From: Fragum whitleyi
Taxonomy: Eukaryota; Mollusca; Bivalvia; Cardiida; Cardiidae
NCBI GenBank assembly: GCA_948146395.1
Contig: OX411557.1
Location: forward strand, 36,682,077 to 36,746,076
DNA: 64,000 nucleotides
Direction of reading: 5' to 3'
The notes under the pieces were generated by a model, which did not search any database, was not told where the DNA came from, and saw nothing but the letters and a program-made list of their open reading frames with translations. Positions 24,341-37,400 of the stretch are shown here, in pieces. Within the stretch, counting starts at the first letter, position 1. Every line of letters starts with the position of its first letter. The position numbers and the translations under genes are program-made.

Positions 24341-25427
24341 ATGGAGTCCAGTACATCTTATATCAACAAATATGGGCGCCAAATATCAGATACATCTTTT
24401 ACAACGGACAAAACTAAATACACCAACGTAAATCATAAGCAAAGGTCGTTTTCTGAAAATGTTGACCATACTCACAACGGATCTATTCACAGCAATGATA
24501 ATAAGAATGACTCATTTTATATAACTAGAAAGTTTGTTGGTAGTGGATCTGGTCAGCCACACAGAAAGAACCATGGAGGCTCAAGTCGTGGTAATGACAA
24601 AACTGAATGGAATCAGTCAGACAACTTAAGAAGATCGGAAAATGTTGTACGTTTTCATAAAGACCTCGTTACCGATATACACGACGACTTTCGAGACAAG
24701 ATACAAGTTGACGAGCTTGGATCAAAACATTCCATCACACAGTCTGGCTACAAGTCTGACAATATTGTGCTCCAAAAACGCCCCTCAGATGCTGTGAAAA
24801 TAAACTTTCATCCTAATCATCAATCAGATGAATTTAATAGCAAGCGAAGAAAATCTAGTAAGAATCGTAAAACTTCAGTTGAGACAGATTTGAGAAACAA
24901 AGGGCACCAAAATAGTATCAAGTCAAAAGGTGTCGATCCATGGAAAACAAATCTACAAAACGGGCATGTAGCCCCAAAAACATTACAGTATCAGGGGTCT
25001 AAGGAAGGCAAAGCTAAAAGCCGCGGGTCTTCTAGGAAACGACAACATAGTTCTAAAGGCGACACCAACATTCCAAATCAAAAACAAATTTTGAGCGTTA
25101 AGAAATCAGTCACGCAGACGCGATCTTCAAGTTCGACTGATTCTGGGCAAAGCGTCTCAAAGTCTAAACGTGGCGACACATATACTTTAAGTGTTGATGA
25201 GCTAATTAAGTCTTCTGTGAATAAAAATAATACAAACAGAAATGGCAAAGTTTATTCGGATAGATTGGATGTATTAGATTTATCTGAACGGAATAAACAA
25301 CATCAGGCGAAGAAACGGAAACGGACTTTGTGTTGTGTTTGCTTGTCTGTCATCGTGACTTTAGTGATTGGTGCTGCTTTGGTTACTGGGATTGTGTTAT
25401 TTATAGCGAATAGAGGAAGCCAAGAAG
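24341..25427 (+). CDS. Exon 1: N-terminal tail and transmembrane segment
   Basis: The ATG at 24341 has a good context (AACATGG); the frame is also open 6 nt upstream from a GTG, which an animal would not use. It encodes 362 residues. Residues 1-323 are hydrophilic, rich in Ser, Lys, Asn and Asp, with basic clusters ([19 protein letters not shown]) and no cysteine before the membrane: predicted disordered. KKRKR at about 324-328 precedes a 27-residue hydrophobic helix ([18 protein letters not shown]..), so the tail should be cytoplasmic (type II, positive-inside). Cysteines at the helix start could be palmitoylated. The exon ends AAG|GTAAAA in phase 1. I recognise no domain in the tail; phosphorylation or adaptor binding is speculation. 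It could alone be a short protein if the donor is skipped (stop at 25439-25441). Confidence 0.75.
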
Positions 25428-28400
25428 GTAAAATGTCATAGAGCATTATTGTTTGTTCCAGTGTAATATAGTTATTTATTTCATTGAATTAACAACAAAA
25501 GTTACATTTTCGCGAGTGGCGAAGACAAGAGTGAAAATATAGCTTTTGTTGTTCACTCAATAAAATATTGAACGATCTTACTCAGAATAAAAGACGATTA
25601 TACTTTTTCTAAAATGTTTAAATGAAACAAAATGTTACAATTTTAGGACAAAATTCCTAAAGCACGATTGCTGTGTGCCGTTCATTGCAACGCCTGTATT
25701 TGGGCTCTGCTTAGATGACGTCAGATATGGTGAATGAAAAACGCAGAGGGTTTTTTTGTTTTTGTTTTTTGAAAATTTCACTGGTTAGGCGGTGAGTTTA
25801 TCAAATGATAATCTACCGTTTTTTTTTCTCGATAATCCAAAAAAAAAAAAAAAAACTTTCTATAAAGTTGATGCAAATACACAGGTCATTAAAGACATCT
25901 TGATTGGAATTCAATTCTGTCAAAAGATAGTTATTATTACGTATACGTGTTTATATCTTAGAGGGCATGGCTCCTTTATTAATGAATTAATTACATAATA
26001 GTAGACTTTTTTTTCCAATTTTATTGAGTCACTGGTTAAATGTTTAAAGTGAGCTTTCCTGGAATATATCTATGAAAGTCAATGTTGTGGGTAAATATGA
26101 ATAGGGGCTCCATAGATACAGATCTATCATTTCACTATTTTGTGTCTGACGGCGCTTGTTAATGCTGTGTGTTTCTTTTTTTTTTTTCTTTATAAATGTT
26201 ATCTTTGGAAAGAAAATATTGAAGTTTGTGCGTCTAAAGGATTAAATTTCGTTTTAAGGGACTTGACTTAATATTTGCAGAGACACCCAAAAATTATTTC
26301 AAAACATTTTGCACCCCAAAAAAGTGAATTAAAGAGAGTAAAGCATTTATTATAAAAGAAAAATTGAAAATATGCGTACATGTAGAAACGACATGAAACT
26401 AGCCCCAAACCTACGTAAAACAAAAACGTAGAAAAACGTGTGTATTTAATTGCAACTTGCTAACGTAACAAAAAAAAAATTAATATTAAAATAAATAATA
26501 AAATAAAATTATTTTTAAACATGTTTAAACATAAACGTTAGACACTTTTTTTGACATTTTAACAATACAATGTGTGAACTCTAAAGAAATCGAACCCAAA
26601 TATTATTTCTTAAAGATTTCATTTTTTTTTACTTTTATTTATTTATTTTCTTTATTCGTTTGCAAACAAACGCTTTTTATAAAAAACAAAAACAAAAAAA
26701 AAGTAAACAAACAAAAAAAAAACTTAGCTTTTTCAGCAAATCAGAATGCACAAATCTTGAAAAACAAAGCTTAACCATATCATGCAGAAACGAAATTCTT
26801 AAAATCTTTAACTGCAGTAAGTAAGTAAGTAAGTAAATGTTTATTTATTATAGTGACATGCGTTTTACATTTTAATGTTAACAATTAAACTGTCATAAAT
26901 AATGAACACCCGGCCCAATGGGCCTATAAGTCACCTTGAATAACTAATACATACGACATAGTTTTTGACCTTGTAGTAGGTAGCAAGCATTAATCGTTCC
27001 ATATCGTACGACAGAGTCGTACGCTTAGGCCAGAGTAAAGCTTCGTATTATTCTCTTATTCTTAAATAGCTTTAATTGTTAAACTGCAATACAAACATTA
27101 CGCTATACCTATTTAATCGAAAACGTACATTAACAAGACGCTGCACCGTCATCCCCCCGTGACCACTTGCAATAAATCATCTCGAATTTGTATTTACAGT
27201 TGATGTTGACAGAACACGCGTGTATGGTGAGTTTTTTCGTCTATCAATTGGACACGCTTATGACATTGAATGGTTTATGATTAGGATAATAAATGACTTT
27301 AAATATGAACCTGTGCGTGATATTTCCAACAATTTCATACATGCGCGAGGTATAAACTTTGAAAAGTGTAGACAACGACGAAATGCAATAAGAATATATG
27401 CTGACAGCGTAAGGAGCAACTTAGGCCTTACCTATGAAGTGCACAGTGAAGACTCTGGTCAGACTGCTCGGCTGCACATGCTGGCATGAAACTTTGCTTT
27501 GCGCACATGTTAAATTGTTGGAAATGTCACGTATAGACTCATATTTCTTTTTATTATTGAGCGTGAGAGACAGAGAGAAAGACGGGAAAGGAGACAGAGA
27601 AAAATATAGTGAGTGTGTACAGTAAAGCTTGTATTAAGGTAGTGGACCCGTAATAGTTCAACAACTTCCCGGGAGTAATGAACTTAAACAGTGTTGACCA
27701 GTTTCCTAATGACTTTCATTAGATAACCTCGGTTAATATCATACACGTGGTCCGAAATGTTGCGGTTCTACTACCTTAAGCGACCACTTACGGGACCACT
27801 AAAAAGCGGCCGTTATAGAGAATGGTTCCTCATTACACATTGTATTTACAAAAAAGAAAATGATTTTGAATGAATATGTACATTATAACAAATTTCTCAA
27901 TTTCCCTATTTTGTGAACACTCACTAGAATCGTCTCATTGAGGCCTTTCTATTTTTTTCTCTTTTTTTTTTTCTTTTTTTTTTTTTTAAAAATACTTAGT
28001 TTAAGATCATTATTAGACCAATACTATCGACTTGGTAACATATTTCTATTTATGGAAGGGAATTTTGAAATCGATCGCATAATATTGGTCGCAATTCTAA
28101 TGACTTGGTCGTTCGAGCAAGATTGACCTTATATGTTGTGTTAAATGAACTGTCCTCAACCGAAGCATAGCTGAAAAATATCCGTTGTGAGCCGAATCAG
28201 AACCCACGCGGACAAGTAATATTCAAATTATTGGTTTACAATTACAATGCGCTTACCACGGAGTCAAAAAAGGTCTTCTCTGACGCGGGTGTCAGACATT
28301 ATTTTTTCAAACATGTTAAACCTACGAAGCTATGCAGGACAGTGGTGAGAGTGGTCTCCCATAACAATGTTAAGATGCACAAGTTTAAGTGAGTCACTAA

Positions 28401-31400
28401 AGGTCAGTTTTCTCTATACCTGGTTAGAGAACATTCGTCTCTGATCACTCGCTTAAACCTGTGCATCTACAGTGAATTGTGTGTGTAAAGCGTTACTAGA
28501 AAAATAAACCCTCCGTGATGTGCCAGAAGTATGGACCCAGGTTAGATTGCACAGTTTGTATAGGCTGGCAAATTAGGGTAAAATATTTTCGCTTTTTAGT
28601 CTAGATCAAAAGGCAGACACGTTACATGTGCCTACATGTGCTGAAATATGATTCTATTTTCAGAGGTTAAAGATGATTTCAAACTAAAAAATGACAAAAT
28701 TTGATCATATTTCTTTCCTTTTTTCTACGATTTTCGCCAGTTCTGCACATTTTCATGATTATTTATCAATCTTTTATGTAGATAATTTTCATATTCAACT
28801 ACCACAAGAAAGGACAGAGTAAAAACTTCAATTTTGTACCATAATAATCAAGGATAAATAACTTCAAATAAGAGGGATTTCGTCTGTTAATCCTGGAATC
28901 GTAGAAAGGTTGCCATGGAAACCGTGTATTTAAACATAGCCGTAACCACCATACTTTTTGGGACAAAATCTCTTTCTAATAGGGCGACCCTATCATACAT
29001 ATCGATGGCTCAGCACGAAACAGTTGTAACTGCCTATATGTTTATTTGCAGTTACAACTGTTTCGCACTGAGCCATCGATATTCGTAACGACACTCAACA
29101 GTGCTTTGTTTTCCTAGAGCAGATTTCTAACTTCAGTTTAGAATGCATTCAGGTTTTTCGTGATGTATAGCTTTTATCGTCAACAGGAAATATATAACGT
29201 ATTGAACCGATTGAAGGTCACGTCAAACATTTGATTTATACGGTATAAGTTATTCGTTTGATTTAAACATTATATATCTTACATTGTCTCAAGTCATATT
29301 GTTATTTACATTCATAAAGTAATTTCTAACAATCATTTTGACATTCCCCATTCCCCATTACAGGTAAAGACTCAGATACCAGCCCTGCGTTCGGGATCAC
29401 CAAACGGTGCAAACAGTTTTCCAATTGCACCCCGCTTTGTACGTGTAACACCGTGCAAAGCTATGTATAATTGGAAAACTGTTTGCACCGTTTTGTGATC
29501 CTGAACACAGGACTGGCTTTACATCGGAACAGAATCTTTTCTTTATGCTCCGAATGTAGTCATTAAACTTGATCTTTTTTATTGCTTCAGATATGTTGAA
29601 CGTCCACGTCCGTTTACGCGTTCTGAACCACAATTACACAAGAATGTTCGACAACTCATCGAGTCCACATTTCAGAAAATTCTCCGTCCAAATGTGTAAC
29701 GAGGTGAGTAGGGTAATGATATTGTTAAATCGATAATGTCAATGAATTCGGAATGGTTTCTGGATGGATTTGAAAGAGCGGTTTGAGAGACTCGTAAAGA
29801 CAAAAAAGGACGAGCTTTGTGATATTCCATTCCCCCTGTCATAAATTATACATTCTCTTTTGACTCATACCTATACAAATATCCGTGTGCAAACATCCCA
29901 TAGTATCTTTTTTTATGATATCACACGGCTATTTTTAGAAAAATGACATAAAGCGGTTATTTTTAGAAACTAGCATTGCTGCTAGAAACATCGAGGAAAA
30001 CAGGACACACAGAGGTTAAAAGATTAATATAATACGTTCTTAGTATATTGTATGAAAAAATATCTAACTCAGTTGTTAGAATTGATAATTGTCTCGGCAG
30101 ATACCATATCTGGATTACAAAAGCAGCTCATCTTTTTAAGCTCGTTTTGCAAAAGTAATAAAATGATAGTAAATACAACAAGAACTAAAATAGTCGTATT
30201 CAAGAAAAACGGACAACTATCGCGAAAAGAGAAATGGAAATATGAAAACGATAATATAAAAGTTGTGAACGGTTTTGCTTATGTAGGTGTATATTTTATC
30301 AGCCGTCTGTCGCACTATAAAATGGCAGAAAATATGGCACAAAAGGCAGAAAAGGTTGTCATGTATCTTTTTAACAGTTTCCACAGTATTCCATACCTAC
30401 CAACTAAAACCCTTTTCACTATTTTTATAACAAAAGTATGCCCTATTCTTCTGTATGGGTCTGAGATCTTGGGTTTAGAAGAAAGGAAATATATTGAAAA
30501 CATTCAACATACAGCTCTCAAATTTTTTTCTTAAGGTGCCAAACAGTGATGCTCGTAATGAGCTAGTTTTAGGTGATATGGGCAGATACCCATTATACAT
30601 TTCTTCAATCGTCCGTGCAATTATATGGGTTGCGTATTCTGAGCCTACCCCGTGAATAATATGTTATGACATGTTAAAATTATATTATGATAGTGGGCAT
30701 AGAAATTGGCAAACTGAAATCCGTCTCAATCTTTTTAAAAATGGATTTGGATATCTGTGGGAAAATCAGAACGCAACAATCAAAAAATTATTTCTATATG
30801 AATATACGTCTAAACTGAAAGTTCAATATATTCAAAGTTGGACATCAGAGTGTAAATTAAAGTCGAAATTAGTTCTCTACAATTAGTACAAGTCTTCGTT
30901 TGAGATAGACTCTTACCTAACCGTAGTTGATATCGCAAATTTGAGGAAAAGTATTGCGATTTTCCGTTGTTCCTCACACAATCTAATGGCAAAGAAAGGT
31001 AGACACTATGATATTGCACGTAGTCCAAGATTTGTGTCTACTGTGAAAGCTCCGAAGAGGACGAGATACAATTTCTATTCAATTATCCTCTTTGCGAAGA
31101 TACAAGAACAAAATGATTAATTAGAATGAATAACATAGGACTTTCTTAACATTTTATAAATATCATGTCCAGTAAAAATAAGAATGTCCTGCGTAATCTT
31201 GCTATGTTTATTTACTATGCATTTAAAAAACGGGATGAATATCTTTCAGAAAATTATGATGTGATGTGTATATGTGAACATGTGAATGTATATGTGCATG
31301 TGTGTACATTTATGTGTGTATGCATGTTTGCGCATGAGTGTATGCGTTGTATATGCGAGTGTACATTGTATATGTCTATGTGAATATTTTGAAACAAGGG

Positions 31401-34400
31401 TTATAAATCAGTTTCTACATTTACTATATCAACAATAAGGTATCTACATTTCACTAATATTCATTTGTTGTATTGTTTGTAGTTGTATTGTATCCTTGTG
31501 TATGGGCCGGTAGCCTGAATATGCAATAAAACATTTGAAGTATTTGAAGCTGACGTCATTTCGCAAACGGCGTTATATGGTTTGCAGAATAACTTGACTA
31601 TAAAGTTCTGGAATTTCCACTATTTATAAAAAAAAATATCATGCTTTATTAGAAATAGAATATCAAACTTGTGCTCATAGCATACCGAATTATGAAACTC
31701 GTCATTTAAAAACACAACAAAAAACTCGGTTCGATCTCGTTTTATCTGTTTATTGATGACTCTTTTAATAAATTCAGTATTTCTTGACCACTCATTTAAT
31801 GTCCCCTATATCGAACTCTCTTGGAAACAGGACATATTCCTTTATATTTTAAACAAAAATAAATCACCATTACAGGTAGATGTCGTATACATAACTAGCC
31901 ATATGTCCGAGAATTATTTTGGATGTCGGATAATTAGTCTCAGGTATGGTACTCTAACTCTTTACTATCTACTGTAATTTCTTTTGTAGGGAACGAGGAC
32001 ATGTATTTTATAAAGTAAAGTTACATTCTGCCAATAAGGTTAAGCTTTGTCGAAAAGTCTCTGAAAATCTAAATACTAAAATAAGTAATAATGATAATTA
32101 CAATTATAATGAATATCAGCAACGATTGCGCCAGAGTTACAATTCAATTATACGAAGCTACAAGGAAATTTCCAAAAAAGCAAGTATTTCGGAAGTATAG
32201 CATAGTATCACAAATAAGCGTCGATTTGTGCATGGTCACACGATGAGCATCATCCTGTAGAAGTTTCATGAAAATTTGTTCGTAATTGAAAAGGGTATCG
32301 TGTTAGGAATATGAATTACGTATTGACGGAGCGAAGGATTCAAATAAACGACCGCATTCGGTGGCGAATAAAAAGTGGTAAGGACTTTTGGGCTTATATG
32401 TACCTGTTTTATCACTCTAAACATTTATCTGAATCATTGTTAAAGAATACTTTAAAATGAATTTGATGCAGGTGTGGAATAAAACCGCATTTTTAACATG
32501 AGTGATATAATACTAGTGTAATTAGTATGCAAATGAGGCTATTAATTACGCCTTGTAATTACTGTGAAAATGACACCATAATGCGTAGTGATAATAACAT
32601 CGTTAACTTTACATTGCCAAGTTCAGACGGGTTCTAAAGCGCTCGCTCAGAAATATGCTATCAAAAGATAAAGGGTACTTTAGAAAACATTCATACGTAG
32701 CTGAAACGGGCATATTCTTAGCTTTAAAACTGGCACTCCAAAATATCAGTGTTGACTAATAGAATATGTGTATCTATTTCATCAAGATCGCGTTAAACTC
32801 CCCGAGAACTGTTACAACGACAATACATTTCTTAATGAAAACATGTTAAGGTTTCTTAAGGAAAACTGTTAAGGCGTCTGATAAATTATATAAATATATC
32901 CTGGATTCCACGTGTTTTGTAACAGTCAGAAAACACATTATATTTTAAATGTATTTCATTTCCTTTCCTTAAATAATGAATACTCCGTAGACAAAACTAT
33001 TTAGATTTGAGATGTCGGTTAGAAGATTATTTGAGGTGAATGTAATCGAAAAAAAAGTGTTTTTCTTTTTTGATTTTTAGAACCGAAAGAGGAAATTTAT
33101 TAAACGTTTGCATGGCGTTAAACATCATCAGTTTGCTTAATTTTACCCGTTTTCTGAAAGGAAAACAAACCTTCTGTTCTGAAAAGTATGCGCACCATTT
33201 AAATTCTATGTGTATGATACGGATTCTGCCTAATTCTTTTGATATGTTACTGTTTCTTTACTACAGTGTTACAACGTCTGCCATTGATATTGCATTCAGC
33301 AATACCAGATTTCTCGACGCCAGATTGATAAAAACACATTCACAAAAAACGAAAAAAAAAAAAAGAAAAAAAAAAGAAAAAGAAAACAAAACAATAAATA
33401 AATAAATAAATCGAGTTATCTTTTATGTAATTCTTTTACCGCGAATACGAGGTAGATGGGGGGAAATTCCTTCCTCTTCAAATTAATGCAATATCTCTAA
33501 CAATGTCATTCTGATGTTCGTATTGATTTATTAAAGACACTTTTCCTCCTTTCTTTTCAATTGTACCTGCATTACGTTCAGGAAAAGAAAGAACTCGAAA
33601 ACGTTACCAAGCGTTTTACGTATTCCAGGGTAAACGGTGTGCTTGCGAGGGATAGGACAAGTTGACTTTCTCTTATCATTAATGAGAAAAAAAATCTTCT
33701 TTTCCGTTTTGAAATGTTTTAAACAGTTTTGGATCTTTAAAACGCAAAAAGGCATTATCGGATACTGAAGTTTTTACATACGACTTCCAATTTCAAATAA
33801 AACAAGTCAATTAAACGAATGCATTTACATGGTAGGCTTACAAAAGTTTCACATACTTTAAATGAAAAAGGATCGTGTCAACAAAGCGAAGCCTTAACCC
33901 TTTGCTGTTTAATCCCTGCTTTTTACGTGCCTGTGATTTTATGATTGAGAAAACATTGTGAAAAAAGAAGAAATTGCTTCTGATAAGCAATTTCTTCTTT
34001 TTCTACGCTATTATCTACCCTACTGAATGGTTATTTTTCAAATTAAATCAACTTCTAATTTTCGTCTGCAGAACCTTTGATTTTGGACAGAACCAAAATA
34101 TTGTAAAACAGGAAAGGGTTACATCACAAAACCGCAATGAATTGAAAAAATAAAAATTGAAAATCGTCTGTTTTAATCTCTTCTACAAATGAGGGAGTTA
34201 CTTTTTGTTTCGCTCAGCATTTCTCCAATATGAAACTTTAGTGCAAACAGATCCGAACTTGCTGGGTTTTTTTTAAAAAAGAAAAAAAAAACGGTCATGG
34301 TACTTTTTTCCCCAGTCCTGCTGAAAAAATGGGTACTAACAGCTATGAGTGCTGTTTAAGTTGCCTCTAAAATTCTTATGAAAAAAACAACCCTGAAGTG

Positions 34401-37400
34401 AAATTATCAAAAAAATATATATATATACCTATGCACAAAATGCCATGTTCTACATTTTGATTGAAAATAAACAATCACAAAATATAAGAATCGAAAAAAA
34501 AAAAAAAAAAAAAACTTTAATCGGTCTATTTAATAGCTTTTCATCGATAATCAAGATTTCAAACACCTGCTTCCCAGTACAAACGGTATTGCTTTTTCTT
34601 ATTCTCTCAATATTTGTATAGTCATTTTGTGGAACTTTAAACAAATGGGATAAAAATTGTAGAGTATATTTCGAAAATAAAAGAAAGTTAGCAGACGGAA
34701 ATACGGGAAAAAAGTCAAAGCTTAAATAGCTGATAAGCCCCGTTCAAATAAATTAAACCAAAACAAATGTATTCCATAAGAATCTGTAACCTGTATCAGT
34801 GCTGTAGATACTATGCCGTAACACACCCTGTCATGTACTGTAACACATATCATTTTAAATTTTCTAGATTGTTTTGTTATTTTAATTTGTGATAATAGAA
34901 AAGAACACTAGTACCGATTTATCGAATTGTAATTATTGTTTAAGACTTAAACGCTATCTTAATTTTATAAATGCATTTACTCTGGAATATGACACACGGT
35001 GCTTCAAATTTGCTTTTAATTTGCAAAATCCTAGTAAAGTGAGGATTAAGATTTGAAAGAAAATCATTGCACGAAATATATCATTGTATGAGCTACATGG
35101 TTGTTCTTTTTCACGTTATATAGCTGAAGGATCACATATTCTTTTGACATGTGTAGCTTTTTTGTTTTCCGTAAGTACAGAAACCGAGACAGTTATCATT
35201 GCGAATCCTTAACATGTTTTCATGAAGAGGCATTTATCCGTTGTAACAGTACTCGGGGGGGGGGGGGGGGGGAAGGGGGGCGTTATTTCAATTCCATGTC
35301 ACAAGACTACCATCGTATATATTGTTTTACGTGTCCTTGAGGAATAAGACTTCACAACTCTTAACCAATGAAATTATTCCGAAATAGTATCCTTAACGTT
35401 TTAATAGATTTCACCAATCTGACGGTATTTTTTGTTTGTTTGTTTGTTTGTTTGTTTTGGTTTTTGGTTATTTCAATTCCATGTCACAAGACTATCATCG
35501 TATATATTGTTTTACGTGTCCTTGAGGAATAAGACTTCAAAACTCTTAACCAATGAAATTATTCCAAAATAGTATCCTTAACGTTTTAATAGATTTCACC
35601 AATCTGACGGTATTTTTTGTTTGTTTGTTTGTTTGTTTGTTTTGGTTTTGGTTTTTGGACGTTATCTTTGTATATTGCTTTATAGGGCCTACTGGTGACG
35701 ACAAAAATGTGTATTCTTTTCGTATCCATTTTTTGGTATTGTAAAAATAAAATGAGTTTTCTTTTGAGCAAAATCAATTATCTTTCATTTTTGAACAACC
35801 AAATCTACAATTGCACTCGTTGCTCTGAATTCCATGAAAAATGGCTTCTTGTGTTCACCTATTGAAAGATGGATAGATCTTAATCACTGTAACAATTATT
35901 AATCTTTTTTATAATATGACCGACGTCGCGGGAGTGAAAAAAAAAACCGTTGAATATTTTTAATACGATACGGGTTTTATTACACTAGTGGAATAACTAT
36001 GCAAATGAGCTAAGAACGAAGAACAACATTATATTTTTGTTAGGAAAATGACTTCATACTGGATTTGCTGACGTCATTTCGCAAACAGCGTTATATGTTT
36101 TGCGGAATAGCTTGAAATCGGGTCATATTATAAATAGAATATCAAATTTGTGCTCATTAAATACCGAATCTATTAAACTCGTTAACTAAAACAGATAAAA
36201 ACTCGGCACAGCCTCGTATTTTATCTGTTTATAGATGACTTGTTTAAAAAAAATCGGTATTCCATGACCCTCATTCAATATCCTCTCTATATATTAAACG
36301 TTCGTACAATGTGTGCTTAGTAAACTTAATTTTAACTTTTCTCTACAGGGCTGGAAGTGTGCAGGTTTATTATATATCTCCTTTCCTCGATAGCCTCCAA
36401 ACTTCGAATACCTCACAACACAGGGAGATACTTCTAAACAATCTTATTACGTTGTTCTCTCCCAACTTGCCAGTAAATACAACCGTCCTGGGCGATTTCC
36501 TCATAGATGCAAATAGTATAGAAATTTCCATTGAACATTTCAAGGCAAATAAACTACCTCCTAAACCAAAGATGCCAGTAAGAGGTAATGTACGATTATT
36601 TTCGAAATAAGAAAAAAAAAATCCATTATTTTTTCTGCAAAATGCAATAATATTTTTGCCTGTGCTTTCGAAAATTTGTATTTTACCCTGAGTATTTTTA
36701 TTTTTTGTTGCCATGCTGTATATTTACACTATCTTAGATATAATCTCGTATGCTTCACATTTACACTGTTTTGGCTAAACATATCACAGACAATTGTTAC
36801 AGAATTTTGATCTTGAAATATATGTTAACTTTTAAGACTTATAATAACCTGTTTAACAAAATCAGATAATGAAACAATTGTCTGTGAAAAGACATTAATA
36901 ACATAATTATATTTTTTATTCTCTTGCGCGCCAATCAGCTGATATACTTTATACATCGTGAAAATGACATTCACCTCGATCAAAACCATTCAACATCGCT
37001 CGCTCAGTGCTACATTCATTCATTCCAAACACTAACTCAAACCATTCAAAAACGCTCCAAACTCACAAATAAAGATAGATTCAACAACGTCATTCAAAAT
37101 AAATATACCTAGAAAAAATCGCGATTTCACTATTAAAATTCAAATTGTAAGCGTCAAGTGTGTTCTTGAAGAAATAGGAAGCTTTTTATAGAACTGGTAT
37201 GTATATTTCATTAAAGGGGGGTAATAAATATCGTTAATTTTGTTCACCATGCACATAATCTTCGATATTGAAGTACCGCCTATTAAATTCATTCAAAATT
37301 TGCTCCACAGAGTCATTCAATCTGATTCCAAAATCATTCCAAATTCATTCATCTTGTGAATTTCACGATGTTGTTAACTGTATACAATAGGGCTAAACAT

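Larger units (their letters stand above)
31944..36348 (+). other. Intron 4 (4.4 kb)
   Basis: Holds a degraded family-E piece (32470-32620), the piggyBac-type MITE at 33898-34118, a poly-A/poly-T rich zone, a poly-G run (35255-35272) and the tandem duplication at 35282-35655, then a family-E copy that ends about 60 bp before the next exon. The open frame at 33070-33405 has no domain. Confidence 0.5.

Noticed and set aside
27220..27489. 89-residue frame after the microexon
   Set aside because: It runs past a strong GTGAGT donor and into dispersed family G repeat; not a separate gene.
33070..33405. Possible extra exon in intron 4
   Set aside because: It would break the exact SEA join between exons 4 and 5 and has no domain content; ends in poly-Lys from A-rich DNA.
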